A DNA stretch of 64,000 nt from an uncultured Clostridia bacterium (GTDB lineage Bacteria; Bacillota; Clostridia; Christensenellales; Aristaeellaceae): the NCBI GenBank assembly GCA_947167215.1, contig CAMVHE010000002.1, positions 37,820 to 101,819 of the forward strand, read 5' to 3'. The notes beneath the pieces were generated by a model that searched no databases, was not told where the DNA came from, and was given only the letters and a program-made list of their open reading frames with translations. Positions 1 through 8,142 of the stretch are shown here, piece by piece. Positions within the stretch are counted from its first letter, which is position 1. The number at the start of each line of letters is the position of its first letter. The position numbers and the translations under genes are program-made.

Positions 1-468
1 GTGGGCAGAATGTGGCCTGCATTCCTGAACGGAGGGATGGACGGCTTTCTGTTTGATGTGGTGACCCTGGAATCCGAAAATGGAGAACCGATCAATGCAC
101 CGGGCATTACCGCTGTCAACTATGATCTCAGCATACTGCCGCGGGACGCGGGTTCCGGCAATTTTTACCTGGACAGTACGGGAGAAATTACCGAACATGA
201 GCACGGCGCGCTGGATGTTGAGTGTTACATTGAAAACCATGGAGAGGGTACTGCCTGGAGTCCTACCGTCACATGCTCTCTCTATACCAGCGGCGGTTCC
301 ATGATCTATGCGGATGCCATAACCCTGGATGATGTTGGGGTGCTGGCAGGAGAAGGCATGGGAGTTCGTTTTCACATCAGCAGCATTCTGAATGCTCAGT
401 GGCATGATTATGGCGCATATCCGGCAGAAGTCCGGATTCAGGCGACTTACCGGGATGAACAAGACTGA
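1..468 (+). CDS. C-terminal part of an unrecognised envelope-type protein (5' truncated)
   Basis: The reading frame is open from the first base, so the N-terminus lies outside the window and the GTG at base 1 need not be the start. The visible ~155 residues are acidic and beta-rich (alternating polar/hydrophobic, Gly-rich turns, no membrane segment), as in an extracytoplasmic domain of a larger surface protein. I do not recognise the family. It ends 16 bases before the XpaC-like gene and is probably the upstream member of that operon. Function not assigned. Confidence 0.6.
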   Translation: MGRMWPAFLNGGMDGFLFDVVTLESENGEPINAPGITAVNYDLSILPRDAGSGNFYLDSTGEITEHEHGALDVECYIENHGEGTAWSPTVTCSLYTSGGSMIYADAITLDDVGVLAGEGMGVRFHISSILNAQWHDYGAYPAEVRIQATYRDEQD

Positions 469-484
469 CAAGAGGAAGAAAACC

Positions 485-1204
485 ATGGAAAAGAAGACCA
501 TTTATTCGGGAATGCCTTTTATCTGCGGCGGAGTGGGTGTTTTGCTCTATGCGCTTGTTTTCGGCATCGGCTCGGTGCCAAGCTATCCCATCGCAGCAAT
601 TGTGGGGGTGGCAGCTTATTTCCTTGGGAAGCGCGTTTTTCCGGACCAGGTCATTGAAGTGGAAGCAGCACCGAAGTCAGGAAACGCGGAAGTGGATGCG
701 CTGATTATGGAAGCCAGGGATCAGCTCCTGAGAATCTCCGAGGCAAATGCAGCCATTGCGGATCCGCAGCTTTCTGCACAGATTGACGATATCAGTCTGA
801 CCTGTAAGGAGATTCTGCAGCGGCTTGAAGAACAGCCGAACCGCATGAATGAGCTGAGGACCTTCCTCCGCTATTATCTGCCGACGACGGAAAAACTCCT
901 TGCGGCGAGGGCAAAACTGGAATCGGATGCTGCATCCGGCCACAACGGGGAAGTTATTTCCCGCATCCATGAAGCAGTGAACCAGGTGCAGTCTGCGTTC
1001 CACAAGCAGCTGGAAGCCCTGAATGCATATCGTTTCCTTGATCTTGAGAGTGAAATGGATGTGCTGACCAGCATGCTGAAGAGCGACGGGCTTACCGGGG
1101 AAGCAGAGGATATCCCCGATGTTACCGAAGGACTCCAACAGGAAGCCGAAGAAAAGGTGGAAGATCCTTTTTCCGGTCTGTTTGCTAAGGGAGATAAAGG
1201 ATGA
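485..1204 (+). CDS. XpaC-like membrane protein
   Basis: A 239-residue protein. Two hydrophobic segments near residues 8-30 and 34-50 are followed by a long charged helical domain. This is the architecture of the XpaC family (named for 5-bromo-4-chloroindolyl phosphate hydrolysis), whose biochemical role is unsettled. The ATG at 485 follows an AGAGGAAG ribosome site; the same frame is open further upstream but lacks such a site. The end overlaps the start of the TelA-like gene by four bases (ATGA). XpaC and TelA commonly neighbour one another in Firmicutes, which supports the call. A role at the membrane in envelope or toxic-compound stress is inference. Confidence 0.7.
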   Translation: MEKKTIYSGMPFICGGVGVLLYALVFGIGSVPSYPIAAIVGVAAYFLGKRVFPDQVIEVEAAPKSGNAEVDALIMEARDQLLRISEANAAIADPQLSAQIDDISLTCKEILQRLEEQPNRMNELRTFLRYYLPTTEKLLAARAKLESDAASGHNGEVISRIHEAVNQVQSAFHKQLEALNAYRFLDLESEMDVLTSMLKSDGLTGEAEDIPDVTEGLQQEAEEKVEDPFSGLFAKGDKG

Positions 1205-2151
1205 GCGAGTTTTCACAGCTTGCGCTGGTGCCGGAGCAGGGCATTGAGCCGAAAAAGGAGCAGCTGGATCGGGAAATGCAGCAGCGCATCGAAGAGACAG
1301 CTGCCCGGCTGAACATCCGGGACAGCGGCAGTGTGCTGGCATTTGGGGCAAAAGCACAGAAGGAAATGGGACGTTTCTCCGATTTGGCACTGGCACAGAT
1401 GCTGAAAAGCGATATCAAGCCGCTGGACAGTGTGATGAAAACCCTGACGGATGCCATCCGTTCCTGTTCTTTCAGCAGTGTATCCAAGGGATTTCTCAAA
1501 AAACTATTTGGCAATGGAACCTCACTGGCAGATCTCCGGCTGACCTATGAAGCGGCAGAACCGCAGATTAACCGCTGTGCAGATGAACTGACGGACCGCA
1601 GGGTTGCCCTGCTCCGGGATTCAGCTCTGCTGGACCGGCTTTATGGGCGCAATGAGGAACTGTACCGGGAACTGTGCTCTCTGCTCGTGATCGGAGATGA
1701 GGCGCTCAGACAGGCCCGAACGTCGGGAGTGCCTGAGCATGCGCTTACCCAGATGGAACGGAGAATGCAGGATCTGAGGACGACACGGATGGCAAGTACT
1801 CAGCTTGCTGCACAGATCCGCATGATTCAGAGCAATGATCAGCTGACCTGTGAGCGGCTTCAGAGTACGCTGGAAGTGACGATACCGCTCTGGAAGGCAC
1901 AGATGGCGACTGCGCTGGGACTTGCCCGGGCAAACGAGTCTCTGCAGAGACAGAAACAGGCAAGCGGCATGGCGGCACGGGGCGTGCGCGATACCGCTGC
2001 GGACATGCGGCGGCAGACCGGAAAACTGGCGAAAAATGTACAGGAAAGCGATCAGGAACGGGCAGAGGAAATCGCAGAGACGCTCCTGAACGAGCTGGAT
2101 GAAATCGAGAAATCGCTGAAAGAGCAGGAGCAACTGCGTCAGGGAATGTAA
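1201..2151 (+). CDS. TelA-like toxic anion resistance family protein
   Basis: A 316-residue, soluble, almost wholly helical protein rich in Glu, Gln, Arg and Leu. The pattern of long amphipathic helices with conserved Leu-Trp-Lys-x-Gln near residue 230 (reading ...IPLWKAQMA...) matches the TelA/YceH family, first linked to tellurite resistance and later to envelope stress and antibiotic tolerance. It is slightly shorter than typical TelA (about 350-380 residues). It is translationally coupled to the XpaC-like gene upstream and followed 12 bases later by the LemA-like gene. The specific substrate or partner is unknown. Confidence 0.75.
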   Translation: MSEFSQLALVPEQGIEPKKEQLDREMQQRIEETAARLNIRDSGSVLAFGAKAQKEMGRFSDLALAQMLKSDIKPLDSVMKTLTDAIRSCSFSSVSKGFLKKLFGNGTSLADLRLTYEAAEPQINRCADELTDRRVALLRDSALLDRLYGRNEELYRELCSLLVIGDEALRQARTSGVPEHALTQMERRMQDLRTTRMASTQLAAQIRMIQSNDQLTCERLQSTLEVTIPLWKAQMATALGLARANESLQRQKQASGMAARGVRDTAADMRRQTGKLAKNVQESDQERAEEIAETLLNELDEIEKSLKEQEQLRQGM

Positions 2152-2163
2152 GGGGGAAACAGC

Positions 2164-2769
2164 ATGGCAGCAATGGCTCAGGAAAAACAGAAAAAGACAG
2201 AGTCTTACAGCGAAACGGCCACCGGGGCGGCAAATTCCAGTCAGCAGCCCAAAAAGACGGTTTCCCGTAAGGTGGGAATTGTCATCATGGCGGTGATGCT
2301 GGTTCTTTCCCTGTTCATAGGCAATTTCAGGGCATTGCAGAAGGCAACTCCCACCGCTTTCCTGCGGCAGGGAGATGTAAAGTCCATTGTGGAAGACCGG
2401 GCGAATGCGGCGACCAATGCAATGACCGTTGCAAAGCGTTCTTCCGCGGATACGCTGTATATCAATGCAGTGGAAAGTGCCAATAAGGCCTTCTCCTCCG
2501 CCAAAACGGCGAGGGAACTGAGCAGAGCCAACCAGGAACTGACGGCTGCAGTCAGCGAAGCGGTGGCAGAGGCACAGAAGACCCTGTCCGCAGACGATCA
2601 GAAGATGCTGACGCGGGCAATGGATACGTTTACGGAGCAGGGAAGTTTCCTGCGGCAGGAAGCCAGAGAGTACAACAGCCGGGCAGAAAAGGCAGTTAAA
2701 CTTTATGAGAGTCTTCCTACCCGCTTTCTGCTGAGTGAACCGGATTATTATGAGGGCATCTCTCAGTGA
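2164..2769 (+). CDS. LemA-like single-pass membrane protein
   Basis: A 201-residue protein: polar N-terminus of about 35 residues, one membrane segment near residues 38-55, then an extracytoplasmic helical domain. The C-terminal pattern (Glu-Tyr-Asn-Ser-Arg ... Leu-Pro-Thr-Arg-Phe-Leu ... Tyr-Tyr-Glu) resembles the end of LemA proteins, and LemA genes often sit next to TPM-domain genes as here. The ATG follows AGGGGGAAACAGC. Identity is below certainty because the N-terminal half is divergent. It overlaps the next small gene by four bases (GTGA). Confidence 0.55.
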   Translation: MAAMAQEKQKKTESYSETATGAANSSQQPKKTVSRKVGIVIMAVMLVLSLFIGNFRALQKATPTAFLRQGDVKSIVEDRANAATNAMTVAKRSSADTLYINAVESANKAFSSAKTARELSRANQELTAAVSEAVAEAQKTLSADDQKMLTRAMDTFTEQGSFLRQEAREYNSRAEKAVKLYESLPTRFLLSEPDYYEGISQ

Positions 2770-3032
2770 GAAGCATTTTTGACGGATGGGACAGGGAAAC
2801 CCTGACACAGCTTTACGGGATTGTGACAGGTTCCCCGACAGGACTGGTTGCCCTGGTGGCCCTCCTTCTCATTTTTGTTTTGCTGGTGGTGCTTATCGGC
2901 TTATATGTATCCCATCGGGTTTCCGGCTTCTATATCCGGATTCAGCAGGAAGAAGAAGATGCCAGACGGGAGGAAGAAGAACGGGAAGCAGAGGATTCCC
3001 GGGAGGACGCGGACAGGGGGGACGATGCATGA
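2766..3032 (+). CDS. Small membrane protein with acidic tail
   Basis: An 88-residue protein starting at GTG, overlapping the stop of the LemA-like gene by four bases. A single strong membrane segment lies near residues 25-48 and is followed by a highly charged Glu/Asp/Arg tail, probably helical. No family recognised. Its end overlaps the start of the TPM gene (ATGA), so it is translated as part of the same operon; the tight coupling on both sides argues it is real despite its size. Confidence 0.7.
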   Translation: MRSIFDGWDRETLTQLYGIVTGSPTGLVALVALLLIFVLLVVLIGLYVSHRVSGFYIRIQQEEEDARREEEEREAEDSREDADRGDDA

Positions 3033-4024
3033 AAAAGATTGCAACAGTAGTATTTGCCTTGCTGGTCATGCTGGCCCTGACAACAGGTGCCCTGGCCAAG
3101 GTGCCGGCAAAGCCCAGTACCTTTTCTTATATTGTAGACTATACGGATACGGTTTCCGCACGAAACCAGACAATCATCGGGGAATATGGCGAGGCTCTGA
3201 GAGAAGCAACGGGCTATTCCGTTGTGGGAGTGGTAGTCAATTTCCTGGATGGAATGGAAGCGGCGGATTATGCAACGGATATCATCAATCAGTGGGGCAT
3301 CGGCAGTGCAAGCGAGGATGACGGTGTGGTCGTTCTGCTGGCTGTCGGGGACCGGCAAATTCAGATCGGTACAGGCTCCGGCATTGACAGAGTGCTGACG
3401 GCTGCCCGATGCGGTGAACTGATTGATAATAATCTTGATTATTTTGCAGATAATAAGTTTGATCAGGGCATGGCTTCCCTCTATGTGGATGTCTGCAACT
3501 ATCTCGCCTCAGCCCGGGGCAAGACACTGAATGTTTCAGGAAGCAGTACAAATTACAGCGGAGCATCCGATCCGCAGACCAGCAGCGAAGGAGGCGATGG
3601 CGTGGGCATTTTTTCGACGATCATTACCCTTCTGATCATTTATTTTATTGTGAGCGCCGTTATCAATGGTCTTTCCCGGAATCGCGGCGGCGGTGGCTGC
3701 CTCAACTGGCTTTTCATGGGATGGCTGTTTAACCGCGGCAACCGCAGATCAAACCGGAATCCTCCAAGGCCGCCGATGGGCGGTTATCGCAATCCGCCGA
3801 GGCCCTCCAGCCGCGGAACACGGAATCCTCCGAGGCCAAGTGCCCCCAGGTCAAGGAATACCACATCCCGTCCCTCCAGCCGGAGTCCCTTTGGAGGAAG
3901 CGGCAGCTCCTTTGGCGGCAGCAGTTCGAGAAGCGGCAGTTCCTTTGGCGGCGGCAGTTCGAGGAGTGGCGGTTCCTTTGGCGGCGGCTCTTCACGGGGC
4001 GGCGGCGCAGGAAGAAAATTTTAA
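3029..4024 (+). CDS. TPM-domain secreted/membrane protein with Gly/Ser/Arg-rich tail
   Basis: A 331-residue protein. Signal peptide at residues 1-23 (Lys-Lys start, hydrophobic core, Ala-Leu-Ala). A TPM_phosphatase domain at about 28-155 has the typical ...VVGVVV...YA...W.IG...DDGVVVLLA... pattern. A membrane segment lies near 195-215, then a cytoplasmic-type Cys/Gly patch and a repetitive Asn-Pro-Pro-Arg-Pro and Ser-Gly-Ser-Ser-Phe-Gly-Gly tail. TPM proteins of this layout pair with LemA. ATG at 3029 overlaps the upstream stop. Last gene of the operon; its stop codon lies inside the terminator stem. Confidence 0.8.
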   Translation: MKKIATVVFALLVMLALTTGALAKVPAKPSTFSYIVDYTDTVSARNQTIIGEYGEALREATGYSVVGVVVNFLDGMEAADYATDIINQWGIGSASEDDGVVVLLAVGDRQIQIGTGSGIDRVLTAARCGELIDNNLDYFADNKFDQGMASLYVDVCNYLASARGKTLNVSGSSTNYSGASDPQTSSEGGDGVGIFSTIITLLIIYFIVSAVINGLSRNRGGGGCLNWLFMGWLFNRGNRRSNRNPPRPPMGGYRNPPRPSSRGTRNPPRPSAPRSRNTTSRPSSRSPFGGSGSSFGGSSSRSGSSFGGGSSRSGGSFGGGSSRGGGAGRKF

Positions 4025-4046
4025 GCGGCATTCAGCCGCTTTTTTT
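4023..4046 (+). terminator. Rho-independent terminator of the XpaC-TPM operon
   Basis: Stem AAGCGGC/GCCGCTT with loop ATTCA followed by a run of T. The 5' arm begins within the TPM stop codon. Confidence 0.85.
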
Positions 4047-4091
4047 CTGTACATGGGAAGAAATAAAAATGCTCATTCGTATTATTAGAGG

Positions 4092-4616
4092 ATGGGAGTG
4101 AGATCTTTGGAAAGTAGCGCACAGAATTCCGGCGTTAAGCCGGATTTTGAAACGCTGTATCAGCAATATGGTACGGAAGTATTGCGAACTGCCTATTTCT
4201 ATCTTGGAGATCGCGGACGTGCGGAAGATGTATGCCAGGAAGTATTTGTCAAGTACTGGGGACATGAGAAGGAAGTGCTTCCCGGAAAAGAAAAAGCCTG
4301 GCTGATGACCGTGACCATCAACCAGTGCCGGGATCTGTGGCGGAGTGCCTGGCTGAAGCGTGTGGTACTTGGACCGCCGACCATGGAACTCATTCCCAGT
4401 GAAAAAGACATCATTGAAGAACGACAGGAAAAAGAGGAACTGATGGGAGCCGTTCAGAAGCTGCCCCAGCAGTTTCGGGAAGTGGTTCTGCTGTTTTATT
4501 ATCAGGGATTTGGCATCAGTGAAGTAGCAAAGATTCTCGGGATATCGGAAGGAACGGTTGCGAGCCGGTTGTCCCGGGCACGCAGTAAGCTGGAGAAAGC
4601 GCTGAAGGAGGTGTGA
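4092..4616 (+). CDS. ECF-type RNA polymerase sigma factor
   Basis: A 174-residue sigma-70 family protein of ECF size. Region 2 (about residues 14-80) contains ...RAEDVCQEVFVKYW... and region 4 (about 115-170) the helix-turn-helix ...ISEVAKILGISEGTVASRL.... There is no region 1 or 3. The start is uncertain: ATG 4092 has no spaced ribosome site, while TTG at 4107 lies 6-8 bases after GGGAGTG, so the mature protein may be five residues shorter. It is followed three bases later by a single-pass protein that is probably its anti-sigma factor. Confidence 0.9.
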   Translation: MGVRSLESSAQNSGVKPDFETLYQQYGTEVLRTAYFYLGDRGRAEDVCQEVFVKYWGHEKEVLPGKEKAWLMTVTINQCRDLWRSAWLKRVVLGPPTMELIPSEKDIIEERQEKEELMGAVQKLPQQFREVVLLFYYQGFGISEVAKILGISEGTVASRLSRARSKLEKALKEV

Positions 4617-4619
4617 GAG

Positions 4620-5549
4620 ATGGAAAGCAAACTGGAAAATCTGCATGTGGTAACCGATGAAATGCTGGGCGGCATGAAGGCGGACGATGCAATGTACTGG
4701 CGTATCCGGCATCAGGCAGCTGAACGCCAGGCCGTAAACCGACGGCCTGTATACAGGAAGGGTGCCGTATATGCTCTTGCTGCTATGATCCTGGTCATGG
4801 TGGCGGTAGTTCCGCTGGTTCTGAACCGGAAGCCTTCGGTGACAAAAATCCCGGAGATTCAGACAATTGCAGCAGGCGGACCGGATGAGACCATTTCTCC
4901 GGAAGAAAATGGGGTTGTCTCCGAATTGACGGCGACCCTTATCACGAATATTTCGGAAGGAAATACACTGTTTGAGGAAATAGGAGAAGAGTATCCGGTT
5001 ATCGTCCGGGACGGACGGGTCTATCGTATGCTCAAAAAAACCGCCGGTTTTCCAACTGGCGGAAAAGGGAACGAACTGTATGAGATTTCCCTGTTTACCG
5101 AATACCCATCCATGGAGATTGCCATGGAGCAGACTGGCGCTTACAGCAACGTTGCATCCGTCGGTGCCAAGGTTTATGCGGCAGAAGGTCTCTCCGATCT
5201 GATGGTGGTTATTGCGGAAGTTAACGGGGAAGACCGTGCTTTCGAGAGAATCAGCTATTGCGGATTGGGACCGGGCGGACTGGGTCTGGAAGATGTGCTG
5301 GATATTCGGGACAAAGTGACCAGCATTTCCCTGGAAGGCCACAGGACGCTGGAAGGGGAAGAGGCGCAAAAAGCCATTCAGACGCTGCTGGATGAGGCCA
5401 TTCTTCAGGATGAAGACCCCGAACCCGGAAGCCAGGGACTGCGCATCACGCTGTCAGACGGCCTGACACTGCAGCTGACATGCTCGGGTACACAGATTAT
5501 CGGCTGCGGTGCCTGGTCCTGTTCACCTTTTTTTGCTCTGGTGCGTTAA
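4620..5549 (+). CDS. Putative anti-sigma factor (single-pass membrane protein)
   Basis: A 309-residue protein. The first ~45 residues are cytoplasmic-type and contain ...DDAMYWRIRHQA..., as in short sigma-binding segments. One membrane segment lies near 48-68, followed by a ~240-residue extracytoplasmic domain of unknown fold. Its position directly after an ECF sigma gene is the main support. There is no zinc-binding His-x3-Cys-x2-Cys motif, so it would be a non-ZAS anti-sigma. Its TAA stop overlaps the stop of the convergent transglutaminase gene. Confidence 0.65.
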   Translation: MESKLENLHVVTDEMLGGMKADDAMYWRIRHQAAERQAVNRRPVYRKGAVYALAAMILVMVAVVPLVLNRKPSVTKIPEIQTIAAGGPDETISPEENGVVSELTATLITNISEGNTLFEEIGEEYPVIVRDGRVYRMLKKTAGFPTGGKGNELYEISLFTEYPSMEIAMEQTGAYSNVASVGAKVYAAEGLSDLMVVIAEVNGEDRAFERISYCGLGPGGLGLEDVLDIRDKVTSISLEGHRTLEGEEAQKAIQTLLDEAILQDEDPEPGSQGLRITLSDGLTLQLTCSGTQIIGCGAWSCSPFFALVR

Positions 5550-6913
5550 AGGCGCTCCCAATTTAATAGTTTTCTTACGGAAGAAAAATCCGTACTGGCG
5601 AGGCGGCGAGTGGTTAGCTCGGCCTCGCCTTTTTGGTTGTCATAAGGGTCATGCCGCGCATACTGCATGGGAGGATCAAAGTGCTGCTGATAATCCGTTG
5701 CAAAAGGCAGGCGCCAGGGATCCAGATTGGCCGAGAAGAAATTCCAGGCAGTAAGATCGCCGCGGCGGTATGCAGATCCGCCCATGGAACAGTCACAGTA
5801 GAGCCAACCATAGGGTGCCACATAATACTGGGCCCAGTCATGGATGCCCACGTCTCCGGGCTCGGTATAGACTCCGGACTGCCACCTGGCGGGAATGCCG
5901 CAGATACGGCACAGGGTTATGAAGGTCAGGGCCTGAACGCCGCAGTCTCCCCGCAAATTCGAGGTGTAGTATTCGGGGATGCAGGGAAGAACCAGATAGG
6001 GGGGCATGAACCGGTAAGTGGCTTTTGTGGTAAGAAAATCATAAATTCTGCGTGCGATAATGAGGGGATTGGTTTCCGTACCTTTGATTTCAGCTGCAAG
6101 GGCACGCAGATATGGTGAAAAGACAATGTGCGGTTCCAGCTGTTCCAGGTCCTCACTGTGTTCGTCCAGGATCACTTTTTCAGGCTGCGGATCTGCATAG
6201 GGAGCCGTAACGGTCCAGGAAAATTCGGCAGAAACGGAAAGACCTTCGCGATAGGGGACTTCCACCAGCGCCGTCCGCTGCCCGGCATTATCCGGAGCAA
6301 TGTAGGTGGGTGCATCTGAAAAACTATTCAGGTTCACATCCGATACCTGAAAACCGGATACCGGCAGGGGAAGCCAGATCCGCACACGTTCCCCTTCGGA
6401 AATGGCATCGGAATGCACTTTGAAGGTTTCCTGAAGCGTAAAACGGATCTTTGCCTTGCCGTCTTTTTTCATGGCGGCAATCATTTTTGCCTGATTCTGG
6501 TGGCTCTCTGCGGGATCGACATGGTATTCGGGATCCGTGCATCGCGCAGCATAATCGGAACGGGTTTTGAGCAGTGTATCGACGGCACTGTCAATATAAC
6601 GGACTTCCCCGCCGATGAGCCGCCAGTCCAGCGTACGGTCATCGATGAGGGGCTGCAGTTCTTCCTCCGAAAAGTCGGGGATTTTTTCCCGGAGCTGTGA
6701 AAGCAGTGCATCCCGGGAGTCCGTATAGTTAAGGACATGCTCTTCAGCGCATAACAGCAGGTAATTCAGACGGCGCTTCAGAGCTTCCGGAGTTTTGGGA
6801 TCAGCTGTACGCAGGGAAATAAGGCGGCGCATCTCCTCAAAATGACCGGAGACATAGCAGGCTTCGATGTCGTTTGGCAGCGGATATGCCAGGTAGGAAA
6901 GATCAATATGCAT
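5546..6913 (-). CDS. Transglutaminase-like domain protein
   Basis: A 455-residue cytoplasmic-type protein without signal peptide. A transglutaminase-like core at about residues 290-400 shows the Cys in ...RGDCGVQALTF..., the His in ...IHDWAQYYV... and the Asp in ...LYCDCSMGG..., the expected Cys-His-Asp triad. The N-terminal ~250 residues hold a helical part and a beta-rich part as in bacterial transglutaminase-like peptidases. The ATG at 6913 is preceded by GGAGGTACTT. A TTG 12 bases upstream in the same frame overlaps that site and was rejected. Substrate unknown. Confidence 0.85.
   Translation of the reverse strand: MHIDLSYLAYPLPNDIEACYVSGHFEEMRRLISLRTADPKTPEALKRRLNYLLLCAEEHVLNYTDSRDALLSQLREKIPDFSEEELQPLIDDRTLDWRLIGGEVRYIDSAVDTLLKTRSDYAARCTDPEYHVDPAESHQNQAKMIAAMKKDGKAKIRFTLQETFKVHSDAISEGERVRIWLPLPVSGFQVSDVNLNSFSDAPTYIAPDNAGQRTALVEVPYREGLSVSAEFSWTVTAPYADPQPEKVILDEHSEDLEQLEPHIVFSPYLRALAAEIKGTETNPLIIARRIYDFLTTKATYRFMPPYLVLPCIPEYYTSNLRGDCGVQALTFITLCRICGIPARWQSGVYTEPGDVGIHDWAQYYVAPYGWLYCDCSMGGSAYRRGDLTAWNFFSANLDPWRLPFATDYQQHFDPPMQYARHDPYDNQKGEAELTTRRLASTDFSSVRKLLNWERL
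5597..5634 (+). terminator. Terminator of the sigma/anti-sigma operon, nested in the convergent gene
   Basis: Two-part stem GGCGAGG/CCTCGCC with inner CGAG/CTCG, followed by TTTTT. It lies about 50 bases beyond the anti-sigma stop and inside the 3' coding region of the oppositely oriented transglutaminase gene. Confidence 0.8.
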
Positions 6914-6923
6914 AAGTACCTCC

Positions 6924-6951
6924 AAAAAAAGCTGCCACAGTTTGTGGCAGC
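6924..6951 (-). terminator. Rho-independent terminator after queT-like gene
   Basis: On the minus strand a 9-bp stem GCTGCCACA/TGTGGCAGC with a 3-base loop is followed by TTTTTTT. It separates the QueT gene from the transglutaminase gene, whose ribosome site starts only a few bases later. Confidence 0.9.
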
Positions 6952-7029
6952 ATATGGCAATGGGACGTCAGGCAGACGGCGGGGCATCCTCATATGATAA
7001 AGCGGTCTGACCATGACGGGTATGCAGCG

Positions 7030-7530
7030 CTAGGACAACAGCTTTGGAGCGTATTTCTGGAGCGCTTTTACCAGTATGGTGCCAAAGAGATAGCAGGCGA
7101 TGGCCTCTCCCACAGCAACAGACAGCATGCAAAGAGTCAGGGGCATCGCGGGTGCATAACAGACGTGGACGACAATGCCGACCAGAATGCCGTTGGAAAT
7201 CACGGGCATGGAGGCGGCAAGCCAGTAACGCTTGCGCAGAACAGAAGTCAGAACGGCAGCAAGCAGGGTAGCACATGTCCCTACCACAATGTCGACCATC
7301 ATGGATCCGCCAAGAATATTGGCGAGCAGACAGCCAACGGTCACGCCCAGCACCGCCTCAGGCATCAGAATGGGAAGCAGAGTCAGCGCCTCGGAGACGC
7401 GGACCTGAATCTCTCCATAGCTGATAGGCGCCAGGAGCAGGGTAAGGACAGTGTACAGAGCGGCGATGATGGCTGCCCGTGTCAGAGAACGGGCATCTTG
7501 GGGGATATAACTGATTTTTTCCTTTTGCAT
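7030..7530 (-). CDS. queT: QueT-family transporter (predicted queuosine-precursor uptake)
   Basis: A 166-residue membrane protein with about five hydrophobic segments and the family pattern ...LTRAAIIAALYTVLT... at the N-terminus, followed by ...YGEIQVRVSEALTLLP.... QueT proteins are predicted substrate-binding components for uptake of queuosine precursors. ATG at 7530 is preceded by AAAGGTG. It ends in TAG, followed by the terminator at 6924-6951, so TAG is a genuine stop in this host. A 5-bp leader hairpin lies just upstream of the ribosome site, but I cannot match it to a preQ1 riboswitch. Confidence 0.85.
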   Translation of the reverse strand: MQKEKISYIPQDARSLTRAAIIAALYTVLTLLLAPISYGEIQVRVSEALTLLPILMPEAVLGVTVGCLLANILGGSMMVDIVVGTCATLLAAVLTSVLRKRYWLAASMPVISNGILVGIVVHVCYAPAMPLTLCMLSVAVGEAIACYLFGTILVKALQKYAPKLLS

Positions 7531-7577
7531 TGTTTACACCTTTCTGTACACTACAGGCAGTTATTCGACATTTCTGC

Positions 7578-7606
7578 GAATATGCCCCCCAGGAGAACAA
7601 TGTCAA
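7578..7606 (-). promoter_or_regulatory. Promoter of queT
   Basis: Minus strand TTGACA (7606-7601), 17-base spacer, ATATTC (7583-7578). The resulting leader would be about 45 nt. Confidence 0.7.
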
Positions 7607-7971
7607 GAGGAGACAGTTTTAGGCGCAGAAAAAGCGCCGGCCCGTAGTTTTGTTTATAGACTGGATGGTTTCGAACAGTCTTGGCGAGGATGCCGGGCCG
7701 TATTATAGCAAAAGGCCCCTTCCAATGCAAGCGGATCCTGCAGTGGAAAAAATTCCCGGAGGGGAAAGATGGTTCCGGAAAAGCTCCTTTCCGGACGGGG
7801 CATCCCGGAGAAGAGGACATTCAGAATGAAATGCAGTCGAAATTCCTTCTGCGGGCAAAAGAAAAAGGAATCTGTCATGGGCAGCAGCAGAGTGGGAATT
7901 GTGAAAGCACTGCAATTCTGGTAAAATGTACGGGTGTCAAAAGCAGCAGCGGAAAACAGGCGAGGAAATAG
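7607..7971. other. Intergenic stretch without recognised gene
   Basis: No convincing coding frame or structured RNA seen on either strand. A weak hairpin (GGCGC/GCGCC, 7622-7638) is present. Short open frames lack ribosome sites. Confidence 0.5.
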
Positions 7972-8142
7972 ACTTCTTTGCTGAAGCATGGACAGCGCTG
8001 CTTTTCGGAGATCGATTTGGAAGCATGGGCGGCAGATCATCTGCGGCAGGGAGATTTTGCGGACCGGTACGGTGCAATCAGCCTGCTGAGAGAGAACCTG
8101 GAATGCAAAAGATTTTATAAAAGGCTAGGATGTTATCCGTGA
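7972..8142 (+). pseudogene. Remnant resembling the C-terminus of a GNAT acetyltransferase
   Basis: In the frame ending TGA at 8140-8142 the last ~25 residues read ...ISLLRENLECKRFYKRLGCYP, which resembles the terminal '...N..A..FYEKLGF' segment of GNAT acetyltransferases. Upstream the frame closes at a TAG (7969-7971) without a full domain or a start with ribosome site. It overlaps the start of the GT-C gene. I read it as a decayed 3' fragment; a chance resemblance is possible. Confidence 0.35.

Noticed and set aside
4032..5369. Long minus-strand open frame opposite the sigma/anti-sigma genes
   Set aside because: It is the antisense of clear sigma and anti-sigma coding regions, with low-quality composition and no ribosome site.
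7530..7577. preQ1 riboswitch in the queT leader
   Set aside because: The leader has a small CTGTA/TACAG hairpin but not the preQ1-I or preQ1-II conserved blocks or A-rich tail.
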